A stretch of DNA of 5,175 nucleotides from Dyella_B sp035486915 (GTDB lineage Bacteria; Pseudomonadota; Gammaproteobacteria; Xanthomonadales; Rhodanobacteraceae), in NCBI RefSeq assembly GCF_035486915.1, contig NZ_DATHMR010000055.1, forward strand, positions 1 through 5,175. The letters are read 5' to 3'. This document shows positions 1 through 5,175 of this stretch, piece by piece. The stretch's first letter is position 1; each line of letters opens with the position of its first letter. The position numbers and the translations under genes were made by a program. The notes under the pieces were generated by a model. That model ran no database searches, was not told where the DNA came from, and saw only the letters and a list, made by a program, of their open reading frames with translations.

Positions 1-629
1 GGCGTGAAGGTTACGAAGTCACCGAAGGCTCGGTGATCTTCGAAGGCCGCGACCTGCTGGCGCTGGAGCCGGAAGAGCGCGCCGCTGCCGGCGTGTTCCT
101 GGCCTTCCAGTACCCGGTGGAAATCCCCGGCGTGAACAACACCTACTTCCTGCGCGCCGCGCTCAATGCGCAGCGCAAGCAGCGCGGGGAGCCGGAACTG
201 GACTCCATGCAGTTCCTCAAGCTGGTGCGCGAGAAGCTGAAGATCATGCAGATCTCCGACGAGCTGCTGCATCGCGCCGTCAACGAAGGTTTCTCGGGCG
301 GTGAGAAAAAGCGTAATGAGATTTTCCAGATGGCGGTGCTCGAGCCGAAGCTGGCGATCCTCGACGAAACCGATTCGGGCCTGGATATCGATGCGCTCAA
401 GCAGGTGGCACAGGGTGTCAATACGTTGCGTTCGCCGGATCGCGCTGTCCTTTTGATCACTCACTACCAGCGCTTGCTCGACTACATCGAACCGGATTTC
501 GTGCATGTGCTCGCCGATGGCCGCATTGTCGAAAGCGGCGACAGGACGCTGGCTCTGAAGCTTGAAGAACACGGTTACGCCTGGGTTGCCGATCGCGATC
601 CGCCTCTGGCTTCCGAGGCGCGTGCATGA
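1..629 (+). CDS. sufC: Fe-S cluster assembly ATPase SufC (5'-truncated by window edge)
   Basis: ABC-type ATPase subunit of the cytosolic SufBCD scaffold; ATP hydrolysis drives the SufB-SufD rearrangement needed for cluster assembly. The reading frame is open from base 3 (R-E-G-Y-E-V-T), so about 49 N-terminal residues, including the Walker A loop, lie upstream of the window if the length matches E. coli SufC (248 aa). Numbering from base 3, the visible motifs are the Q-loop FQYPVEIPGV (~35-44), the ABC signature SGGEKKR (98-104), Walker B LAILDE (117-122) with the D-loop SGLD (125-128), and the H-loop histidine in LITHYQR (~154). FQYPVEIPGV and DSGLDIDAL are diagnostic of SufC rather than transport ATPases. 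The stop overlaps the sufD start by 4 bases (ATGA), so the two are probably translationally coupled. A GTG at 33 is only an internal codon, not the start. All motifs in the visible part are intact. Confidence 0.97.
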   Translation, partial: REGYEVTEGSVIFEGRDLLALEPEERAAAGVFLAFQYPVEIPGVNNTYFLRAALNAQRKQRGEPELDSMQFLKLVREKLKIMQISDELLHRAVNEGFSGGEKKRNEIFQMAVLEPKLAILDETDSGLDIDALKQVAQGVNTLRSPDRAVLLITHYQRLLDYIEPDFVHVLADGRIVESGDRTLALKLEEHGYAWVADRDPPLASEARA

Positions 630-1939
630 GTCCGACACCGGCACCGGTTCCGTTTATCGATGGCCTGCGCGACATCGAAAGCGTGCGTTTGGCCGGTAGC
701 GGCCACGCGTGGCTGGATGCGGCACGCCGTGAAAATCTCGAAGCGTTTATCGCGGCAGGATTGCCCGACACGCGCGCCGAGGCGTGGAAATACACAGCAC
801 TGCGTGCATTGGGTCAGCGCCGATTTGCGCATGGCGATCCAGGCGCCTTGACCCGCAGCGTTGCTGCGAAGGAACTCGCGCTTCCGGGCGTCGATGGTCC
901 GCGGCTGGTTTTCGTCAACGGTGTTTTCCGTGCGGACCTTTCGCGCCTCGAAACGCTCCCAGCCGGTTTGGTGTTGCAACCCCTTTCGCAGGTGCTGGCC
1001 AACGATCCCGAACCGCTGCGTTTTGCCTTGAGTCGTCACTATCGTGAAACGAGCGATGCATTCGCGCGTCTGAATGCGGCGCTGGCGGGCGATGGTGTCG
1101 TGCTTCGCGTTCCGGCGGGTGCGCACATCGGCAAGCCTGTGCAGCTGTGCTTTGTCGGGACGCCGGCAGAAGGCGATCTTGCGTGGCATCTGCGCAATGT
1201 CATCGAATTGGGCGAGGGCGCGGAGCTCGATCTCGTCGAGCATCACGTGTCCAATATCGCGCACAAGCATCTTGGTACGGTGGTCGCCGATATTGTTCTG
1301 CACGACGGTGCACGCCTCCAGCACGCCCTGCTCCAGAACGCCGCCGAAGAAAGCACCTTGATTCGTCGCAGCAGCTTGCATCTCGGTGCCAAGGCGCACG
1401 CTGCGCTGCATGTGCTGGAACTTGGCGGTGCACTGGTGCGTCACGACCTGCATGCCGAGCTTCGTGGCGATGAAGCTCGTCTGGATACGCGTGGCGTATT
1501 CGTACTGCGTGGCCGTCAGCATATCGATACGCAGTTGTCGATCCGCCATCAGGCACTCCATACCGCGTCGGAGTCGACGTGGCGTGGCGTGGCCGATGAG
1601 CGCGCTCACGGCGTGTTCCGTGGCGCCATCGTCGTTGCGCAAGGCGCGGATGGAAGTGATGCGTCTCTCAGCAATAAGAACCTGCTGTTGTCGGGGCTTG
1701 CGGAGATCGATACCAAGCCAGAACTCGAAATCTATGCGGACGAAGTGAAAGCCGCGCATGGCGCCACGATAGGTCAGCTCGACGAGCGCGCGTTGTTCTA
1801 CCTGCGCTCGCGTGGTCTGCCGTACGCCGAAGCGCGCGCGTTGCTTACTGCGGCGTTCTGTCGTTCGGTTTTTGCATCGCTACCCAATGAATCCTTGCGC
1901 GAGCACTTCTCTGAAGCGCTGATCGCACACCTGCCGTAA
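626..1939 (+). CDS. sufD: Fe-S cluster assembly scaffold protein SufD
   Basis: Subunit of the SufBCD complex, pairing with SufB to form the site where the nascent Fe-S cluster is built; cytosolic. The 437-aa product is close to E. coli SufD (423 aa). An N-terminal helical part carries the SufD-like stretch LPDTRAEAWKYTAL (46-59). The middle (~150-350) is rich in short beta-strand segments typical of the SufBD beta-helix. The C-terminal core ends in LEIYADEVKAAHGATIGQLD (367-386) followed by FYLRSRGL. His378 in KAAHGAT matches the conserved SufD histidine (His360 in E. coli) implicated in cluster assembly. There is no cysteine in that segment, which fits SufD rather than SufB. The start is supported by GAGG at 615-618, seven bases before the ATG and inside the end of sufC. 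A long antisense open frame over this gene is a coding shadow. Confidence 0.96.
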   Translation: MSPTPAPVPFIDGLRDIESVRLAGSGHAWLDAARRENLEAFIAAGLPDTRAEAWKYTALRALGQRRFAHGDPGALTRSVAAKELALPGVDGPRLVFVNGVFRADLSRLETLPAGLVLQPLSQVLANDPEPLRFALSRHYRETSDAFARLNAALAGDGVVLRVPAGAHIGKPVQLCFVGTPAEGDLAWHLRNVIELGEGAELDLVEHHVSNIAHKHLGTVVADIVLHDGARLQHALLQNAAEESTLIRRSSLHLGAKAHAALHVLELGGALVRHDLHAELRGDEARLDTRGVFVLRGRQHIDTQLSIRHQALHTASESTWRGVADERAHGVFRGAIVVAQGADGSDASLSNKNLLLSGLAEIDTKPELEIYADEVKAAHGATIGQLDERALFYLRSRGLPYAEARALLTAAFCRSVFASLPNESLREHFSEALIAHLP

Positions 1940-1950
1940 ATCGATCCCTC

Positions 1951-3195
1951 ATGAACGCCAAGCCCAATCAGCCTCTCGACTTCGACGTCCAGCGCATACG
2001 CGCGGATTTTCCGCTGCTGAGCCGCAAGGTGCATGGCAAGCCGCTGGTGTATTTCGATAACGCCAATACCAGCCAGAAACCGCTGCAGGTGATCGAGGCG
2101 GTCGATCGTCACTATCGTGAGCACAATGCGAACGTGGCGCGCGCCGTTCATCAGTTGGGTGAAGAGGCGACCGCTGCTTACGAAGGTGCGCGCGACAAGC
2201 TCGCGGCGTGGATCAACGCTGCCTCACGCAACGACATCGTGCTTACCTCCGGTACCACGCAGTCGATGAATACAGTGGCTTACAGCTTCGCGTTGCCGCG
2301 CCTGAAGCAGGGCGATGTGATTCTCACCACGGTGATGGAGCATCACGCCAATATCGTGCCGTGGCAGCTTGTCGCGGCACGCGCAGGTGCAACTGTGAAA
2401 GCCGCACCGATCGATGAGCGCGGCGAGCTTATCCTCGAAAAGTTTTTTGAAATGCTCACGCCGGACGTGAAGCTGGCCTGCGTGACGCACGTTTCCAACG
2501 TGCTCGGTACGGTCAACCCCGTGCGCGAGATTGCGCGCGAATGCCGCCGGCGCGGTATCCCGCTGCTGGTGGATGGTTCGCAGGCGTTGCCGCATCGGCC
2601 TGTCGACGTACAGGCCCTCGGCTGCGATTTTTACGCATTCACCGGCCACAAAATGCTGGCGCCGACCGGCACAGGCGGCTTATGGGCCAAGCGCGAGCAT
2701 CTGCAATCCATGCCGCCGTTCTTTGGCGGCGGCGAAATGATTCGCGAAGTGCGCTTCGACGGCACCACCTTCGCCGAGCCGCCGCATAAATTCGAAGCCG
2801 GCACGCCGAACATTGCCGGATTCGCGGGCGTAGGTGCCGCCATCGACTATGTGCAGTCGATCGGCTTCGACGCCATTCGGGCATGGGAGCACGACTTGCT
2901 GGTTTACGCCACCGAACGCCTGCGTGAGATTCCAGGGCTGCGCATTTTTGGCGAAGCGGCGGAAAAGGAGCCGGTGATTTCCTTCCTTATCGAAGGTGCG
3001 CAGGCGACCGACATGGCCACCTTGCTCGATCTCGAGGGAGTGGCTGTTCGCTCCGGCCACCACTGCGCGCATCCGCTGATGCAGTTCTACGGTGTTCCCG
3101 CCACGCTGCGCGCATCGCTTGCGTTCTATAACACGCGCGAAGAAGTCGATGCTTTCATCACGGCGTTGCTTAAGGTCCGAAAGCTGTTGATGTGA
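1951..3195 (+). CDS. sufS: Cysteine desulfurase SufS (PLP-dependent)
   Basis: Converts L-cysteine to L-alanine and holds the released sulfur as a persulfide that is passed to the SufBCD scaffold. The 414-aa product compares with 406 in E. coli. Visible class V aminotransferase features are VYFDNANTSQKP (33-44), the substrate/PLP-side SGTT (100-103), the ring-stacking histidines in MEHHANIVPWQ (129-139), VDGSQA (207-212) with Asp208 and Gln211 contacting PLP, the Schiff-base lysine in TGHK (Lys234), and the persulfide cysteine in RSGHHCAHPLM (Cys372). Arg387 in PATLRASL is the likely substrate-carboxylate arginine. The short loop RSGHHCAHP marks the SufS (group II) type rather than IscS. It starts 11 bases after the sufD stop with no convincing Shine-Dalgarno sequence, so translation may depend on ribosomes arriving from sufD. 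No SufE or SufU sulfur acceptor follows, so that partner must be encoded elsewhere. Confidence 0.97.
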   Translation: MNAKPNQPLDFDVQRIRADFPLLSRKVHGKPLVYFDNANTSQKPLQVIEAVDRHYREHNANVARAVHQLGEEATAAYEGARDKLAAWINAASRNDIVLTSGTTQSMNTVAYSFALPRLKQGDVILTTVMEHHANIVPWQLVAARAGATVKAAPIDERGELILEKFFEMLTPDVKLACVTHVSNVLGTVNPVREIARECRRRGIPLLVDGSQALPHRPVDVQALGCDFYAFTGHKMLAPTGTGGLWAKREHLQSMPPFFGGGEMIREVRFDGTTFAEPPHKFEAGTPNIAGFAGVGAAIDYVQSIGFDAIRAWEHDLLVYATERLREIPGLRIFGEAAEKEPVISFLIEGAQATDMATLLDLEGVAVRSGHHCAHPLMQFYGVPATLRASLAFYNTREEVDAFITALLKVRKLLM

Positions 3196-3225
3196 CGAAC
3201 CGTGGTTGCTCAGTGTGCGGTTCGT
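3195..3225. terminator. Inverted repeat between convergent sufS and anti-sigma-like gene
   Basis: ACGAACCG (3195-3202) is the exact reverse complement of CGGTTCGT (3218-3225), with a 15-base loop. The left arm begins at the last base of the sufS stop codon, and the loop contains the stop codon of the opposing gene. Its position suits a bidirectional transcription end for two convergent genes. The loop is long and neither strand shows a T-run after the stem, so it does not meet the standard rule for intrinsic termination. Terminator function is inferred from position only. Confidence 0.4.
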
Positions 3226-3656
3226 TCCCGTGCATCGAGCAGCCTGCCGATGAGATTGAATACAAGCAGGCAGGCGACGAGCACCACGATCCATTTATTC
3301 GCCATCGCACGCAACGGCAACGTGGATTGAGCAAGCTTCAACCAATCTGTGCCGAAATGCATTACCAGACCCGCTAGCATCGCCATCAAGACGCCGCATA
3401 GCGTCCAGCTAAGCACTAGTTCCAAGTACATATTGGCGGACGCGCGTCGCCGCGCATGCTCGGCGACGTGGTGGGCAAAGTCGGTTGGAAGGCTTTCATT
3501 GGGCGGTTGACGCAATGCGCGCGCGATCGCGTCGTAAGGTGTCGATGTTGCATCGCCCGGTTGGGCTCCAAGGCGCCCCGCTTCGGCGGCCCTTTCCTGC
3601 ATCAGCCATTCGCGTTCTTCGGCTTCGTTGCGTGGCGGTTGCGGTGTGTGGTTCAT
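3210..3656 (-). CDS. Two-TM membrane protein, putative non-zinc anti-sigma factor
   Basis: The 148-aa product has a charged N-terminal region (~1-75) with no membrane segment, containing YDAIARALRQPP (41-52) and LPTDFAHHVAEHARRR (56-71). Two hydrophobic spans follow (~77-101 and ~121-140) with a short loop between them and a charged tail. By the positive-inside rule both ends should be cytosolic. It begins on an ATGA overlap with the upstream ECF sigma gene, with GGAG (minus strand, plus positions 3664-3667) seven bases before the ATG. A cytosolic domain tied to the membrane, directly after and coupled to an ECF sigma gene, is the usual setting of an anti-sigma factor; that role is inferred. 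The zinc anti-sigma signature HxxxCxxC is absent: the only two cysteines lie in the membrane spans. The gene is confident, its function moderately so. Confidence 0.85.
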   Translation of the reverse strand: MNHTPQPPRNEAEEREWLMQERAAEAGRLGAQPGDATSTPYDAIARALRQPPNESLPTDFAHHVAEHARRRASANMYLELVLSWTLCGVLMAMLAGLVMHFGTDWLKLAQSTLPLRAMANKWIVVLVACLLVFNLIGRLLDARERTAH

Positions 3657-4225
3657 GGCAGGACTCCATGCGCGGATTCGAGCACTTCGCGCAAGTGTAG
3701 ACGCGTGCGAAACAGATGGCTTTTGATTGTGCCGATGGCGAGGCCGGTGATGGCGGCGATGTCGCCGATCGGCAATTCGTCCAGATGATAGAGCGTGAGT
3801 ACCGTGCGCTGCAGCGGCGGTAAGGTTTCGATGGCTGCATGCAGGCGTACGGCCATGTCGCGGTCAGCATAGGCGGCCTCCAGGTCGAAGCCGTCGCTTA
3901 CGTTCTCGACCAGGGGAGGCAGATCGTCGCCCTGGACGGTTTCGAAAACGGCGATGCGCTTGCGTTCCAGATGACGCAGCGCGATGTTGTAGGCGATACG
4001 TCCGATCCACGACTTCAGTGCACTTTCGTAGCGGTATTGATGCAGGGTGCGATGTACGCGCAAGAACGTGTCCTGGCACAGGTCGCGTGCATCCTCTGGG
4101 TGACGGACCATGCGGTAGATGATGTGCCAGCACAGATCCTGATGCTCGCGCACGAGCCGTTCGAACGCGCCGGGCGCATTCGCCAGAACGGCTTCAACCA
4201 ATGGACGGTCCGTGGAATGGCTCAT
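3653..4225 (-). CDS. ECF-family RNA polymerase sigma factor
   Basis: Alternative sigma-70 family factor that directs RNA polymerase to a small regulon. The 190-aa protein has the two-domain ECF layout. Sigma region 2 spans ~20-88, with DARDLCQDTFLRVHR (45-59) for region 2.2 and SWIGRIAYNIALRHLERKR (72-90) for regions 2.3-2.4. Sigma region 4 spans ~125-180, with LPPLQRTVLTLYHLDELP (135-152) and the helix-turn-helix IAAITGLAIGTIKSHLFRTR (156-175). The frame stays open upstream to an ATG at 4348, but the start at 4225 (MSHSTDRP) is preferred: it gives the usual ECF length and domain start, and the longer version would cover the divergent promoter region. The ribosome site is weak, AGGGA 12 bases before the ATG. 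The next gene overlaps by 4 bases and is probably co-transcribed. An ECF promoter-like element lies immediately upstream and suggests autoregulation. The inducing signal cannot be read from the sequence. Confidence 0.95.
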   Translation of the reverse strand: MSHSTDRPLVEAVLANAPGAFERLVREHQDLCWHIIYRMVRHPEDARDLCQDTFLRVHRTLHQYRYESALKSWIGRIAYNIALRHLERKRIAVFETVQGDDLPPLVENVSDGFDLEAAYADRDMAVRLHAAIETLPPLQRTVLTLYHLDELPIGDIAAITGLAIGTIKSHLFRTRLHLREVLESAHGVLP

Positions 4226-4252
4226 GCAGCATCGGGTTCCCTGATACCTTAC

Positions 4253-4280
4253 AGATACAGGCAAGACGAATTCGGTTGCA
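4253..4280 (-). promoter_or_regulatory. Putative ECF promoter of the sigma factor gene
   Basis: Read on the minus strand: TGCAACCG (4280-4273), a 12-base spacer, then CTGTATCT (4260-4253). The AAC-containing upstream block resembles -35 elements of ECF sigma factors, and the AAC-to-GTATCT distance of 16 bases is in the normal range. The last base of the downstream block lies 28 bases before the sigma ATG, allowing a leader of about 20 bases. An exact copy with the same spacing faces the other way at 4291-4318. Recognition by the adjacent sigma factor is inferred from this duplication. Confidence 0.72.
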
Positions 4281-4290
4281 ATGAGGCAGC

Positions 4291-4318
4291 TGCAACCGGG
4301 CAAAGGATAGCTGTATCT
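4291..4318 (+). promoter_or_regulatory. Putative ECF promoter of the divergent membrane protein gene
   Basis: TGCAACCG (4291-4298), a 12-base spacer, then CTGTATCT (4311-4318). All 16 block bases and the spacer length match the minus-strand copy at 4253-4280, while the spacer sequences differ, which marks the two blocks as the conserved elements. Transcription would begin near 4325, leaving a leader of about 43 bases before the ATG at 4368. The two -35 blocks are only 10 bases apart, so polymerases at the two promoters would probably compete for space. Confidence 0.72.
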
Positions 4319-4357
4319 ATATCCCTGAAAGCGCCAATACCGGTGCATGCTGACTCG

Positions 4358-4361
4358 GGAG
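4358..4361 (+). promoter_or_regulatory. Ribosome binding site fixing the start at 4368
   Basis: GGAG followed by six bases and ATG at 4368. The alternative in-frame ATG at 4347 has no comparable purine-rich site and would add seven residues (MLTREKS) that are not hydrophobic, so the later start is chosen. Confidence 0.75.
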
Positions 4362-4367
4362 AAGTCG

Positions 4368-4709
4368 ATGGATAAGGGAACGGTTATTCCGGTTTTGTTG
4401 TTTCTATGCGTAACGTTCGGCGTGACCTACGTGATCAAATTGCTGGTCGATGCCCGTGTGCGTATCAAGATGTTGCAAGCATCCGAGTCGAAGGAACTCA
4501 TCGAATCGGTAATACGCGGTGACGACCACCGCGGGCGCATGAGCTCGCTGCGCTGGGGACTGCTGCTGCTGCTCGGAGGACTGGGCTTCGCAATCATTCA
4601 ATGGGCAGGCTGGACCGATATCACACCCGGCGCACTCGCTGTTCTGCTCTGCGCATTTGGATTGAGCAACCTCATTTATTTCTTCGCCGCGCGACGCATC
4701 ACACCCTAG
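4368..4709 (+). CDS. Small three-TM membrane protein, DUF6249-like
   Basis: The 113-aa protein is almost all membrane-associated: TM1 ~6-27, a charged loop ~28-62 (DARVRIK, KELIESVIRGDDHRGR), TM2 ~63-81 (WGLLLLLGGLGFAIIQWAGW) and TM3 ~87-107, ending in ARRITP. The positive charges place the loop and C-terminus in the cytosol. This plan, one helix, a short basic and acidic linker, then a Leu/Gly-rich helical hairpin, resembles DUF6249 proteins; the match is from memory and has no assigned function. The start at 4368 rests on its ribosome site. The gene is divergent from the ECF sigma gene and has a promoter-like element identical to that gene's, so it is probably a regulon member, perhaps taking part in envelope sensing or response. 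An intrinsic terminator 15 bases past the stop makes it a likely single-gene transcript. Confidence 0.85.
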   Translation: MDKGTVIPVLLFLCVTFGVTYVIKLLVDARVRIKMLQASESKELIESVIRGDDHRGRMSSLRWGLLLLLGGLGFAIIQWAGWTDITPGALAVLLCAFGLSNLIYFFAARRITP

Positions 4710-4723
4710 TTAATGCGTCTGCT

Positions 4724-4747
4724 GCCCGGCATCTTCGCCGGGCTTTT
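4724..4747 (+). terminator. Intrinsic (Rho-independent) terminator
   Basis: GCCCGGC (4724-4730) and GCCGGGC (4737-4743) form a perfect 7-bp all-G/C stem with a 6-base loop (ATCTTC), followed directly by TTTT (4744-4747). It lies 15 bases after the stop of the three-TM membrane protein gene and should end that transcript, separating it from the exported-protein gene downstream. The T-run is short but the stem is strong. Confidence 0.85.
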
Positions 4748-4775
4748 CCCCCGTATTGTTGAGTCAGGCAACAAC

Positions 4776-4797
4776 GGTGGCATGTCCTCATGCCGCC
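4776..4797 (+). other. Stable hairpin upstream of the exported-protein gene
   Basis: GGTGGCATG (4776-4784) pairs with CATGCCGCC (4789-4797) to give a 9-bp stem with one G-U pair and a 4-base TCCT loop. A weaker inverted repeat, TTGTTG/CAACAA (4756-4761 and 4769-4774), lies just before it. No T-run follows directly (the nearest is at 4815-4819), so it is not a clear terminator. It may be a 5' leader structure of the gene starting at 4832, or an operator. No convincing sigma-70 promoter was found between 4748 and 4831. Confidence 0.45.
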
Positions 4798-4821
4798 TGG
4801 GGATTCCTGCGCTCTTTTTCT

Positions 4822-4825
4822 GGAG
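4822..4825 (+). promoter_or_regulatory. Ribosome binding site for the exported-protein gene
   Basis: GGAG followed by six bases and ATG at 4832, the same geometry as the site for the gene at 4368. It supports translation of the frame that is still open at the window edge. Confidence 0.7.
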
Positions 4826-4831
4826 AACGCT

Positions 4832-5175
4832 ATGCATCTGCGATGGATAACCCTAGGTTTGCTGTGCATTCCAGGTCTTGCGATGGCGCAATCGGTTCAT
4901 CGCTTCAAACTCTTTAACGACATGTCGAGCCGGATTGTGTCGTTTACTGTGTCGCCAGCTGGCAGCGGGTCTGGAACGAAGCTGGATTTGGACGACCCAG
5001 AGCAGCCATTCAAATACGGAGCGGCGATGATGATTGATGTGCACGGTGGCTATGGTTGCTTGTTCGATCTTCAGACGCGACTTTCGAACGGAGAGCGGGT
5101 CACGACGCGCAATGTCAATCTGTGCACCATCCAGGTTTATCGACCTGGTTTGCGCATCGACAGCGTGCATTTTGG
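4832..5175 (+). CDS. Small exported protein of unknown function (3'-truncated by window edge)
   Basis: An open frame of 114 codons with no stop before the window ends. The start has a good ribosome site. Residues 1-19 look like a Sec signal peptide: a short basic start (MHLR), a hydrophobic core (WITLGLLCIPGL) and an AMA|Q cleavage site after residue 19. Cys12 is not in a good lipobox, so a soluble periplasmic or secreted product is likelier than a lipoprotein. The mature part starts SVHRFKLFNDMSSRIVSF and contains GYGCLFDLQTRLSNGE and NVNLCTIQVYRP; its two cysteines could form a disulfide outside the cytosol. The pattern Cys-x-x-Asp-Leu ... Asn-x-Cys recalls small periplasmic proteins of unknown function with a 'C.YDLR...DG...N.C' layout, but this is recollection and no function is assigned. 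A terminator and a hairpin separate it from the gene upstream, so its link to the sigma module is unknown. An antisense open frame here is a shadow. Confidence 0.78.
   Translation, partial: MHLRWITLGLLCIPGLAMAQSVHRFKLFNDMSSRIVSFTVSPAGSGSGTKLDLDDPEQPFKYGAAMMIDVHGGYGCLFDLQTRLSNGERVTTRNVNLCTIQVYRPGLRIDSVHF

Noticed and set aside
575..1759. 394-codon open frame on the minus strand opposite sufD
   Set aside because: It lies fully over a confident SufD gene, has no recognisable motifs and a low-complexity Arg/Gln/Thr-rich composition. Long antisense frames are expected in GC-rich coding DNA.
2440..2448. Run of six T's in sufS as a possible frameshift or slippage site
   Set aside because: The encoded KFFEML continues smoothly into the conserved TPDVKL region, and the protein is full length in one frame, so nothing indicates programmed or accidental shifting.
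2680..3294. 204-codon open frame on the minus strand opposite sufS
   Set aside because: It overlaps conserved SufS coding sequence and also the anti-sigma-like gene in another frame, and shows no domain or ribosome site.
4226..4348. Longer N-terminus for the sigma factor starting at 4348
   Set aside because: The extra 41 residues are not ECF-like, and the segment overlaps the conserved promoter blocks. The 190-aa form fits the family.
3839..4375. 178-codon plus-strand open frame across the sigma gene and the divergent region
   Set aside because: It is antisense to conserved sigma region 2 and 4 coding sequence and runs through the promoter pair; it is a shadow.
4756..4774. TTGTTG/CAACAA inverted repeat as a separate terminator or operator
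   Set aside because: A 6-bp AT-rich stem with no T-run, following a good terminator, is too weak to call on its own.
4767..4794. Third copy of the ECF promoter motif upstream of the exported-protein gene
   Set aside because: GGCAAC resembles the first block, but at the required spacing the second block (CTCATGCC) matches CTGTATCT at only 3 of 8 positions.

Overview
The window looks like chromosomal DNA of a GC-rich gammaproteobacterium. Protein wording in SufS and SufD, and the architecture of the sigma-factor locus, point to the Xanthomonadales (Lysobacterales), probably a Rhodanobacteraceae member such as Dyella, Rhodanobacter or Luteibacter. That placement is inferred from remembered family sequences, not from a search.

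Bases 1-3195 (+ strand) are the downstream part of a suf iron-sulfur cluster assembly operon. They hold the C-terminal ~208 residues of the ATPase SufC, then complete sufD (scaffold subunit) and complete sufS (PLP cysteine desulfurase). The genes are packed tightly: sufC and sufD share an ATGA overlap and sufS starts 11 bases after sufD. SufC and SufD would join SufB (not in the window, presumably upstream) in the SufBCD scaffold, and SufS supplies the sulfur. No sufE follows.

Bases 3210-4225 (- strand, converging on sufS) encode a two-gene unit: an ECF RNA polymerase sigma factor, then a two-transmembrane protein starting on another ATGA overlap. The second protein has the position and layout of an anti-sigma factor but lacks the zinc-binding HxxxCxxC motif. 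A perfect inverted repeat covers the convergent ends of sufS and this gene.

Bases 4226-4367 are the divergent control region and hold the most striking signal in the window. TGCAACCG-N12-CTGTATCT occurs once on each strand, with identical blocks and spacing, the two copies facing away from a 10-bp centre. It looks like a pair of ECF-type promoters, one reading into the sigma gene and one into a small membrane protein gene at 4368-4709 (three TM segments, resembling DUF6249 proteins). The likely reading is a self-regulating envelope-signalling module of sigma factor, membrane regulator and membrane target.

The membrane protein gene ends at a strong intrinsic terminator (4724-4747). A second hairpin then precedes a gene for a small exported protein (from 4832), which runs off the right edge. 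No RNA genes, mobile elements or CRISPR arrays were seen.
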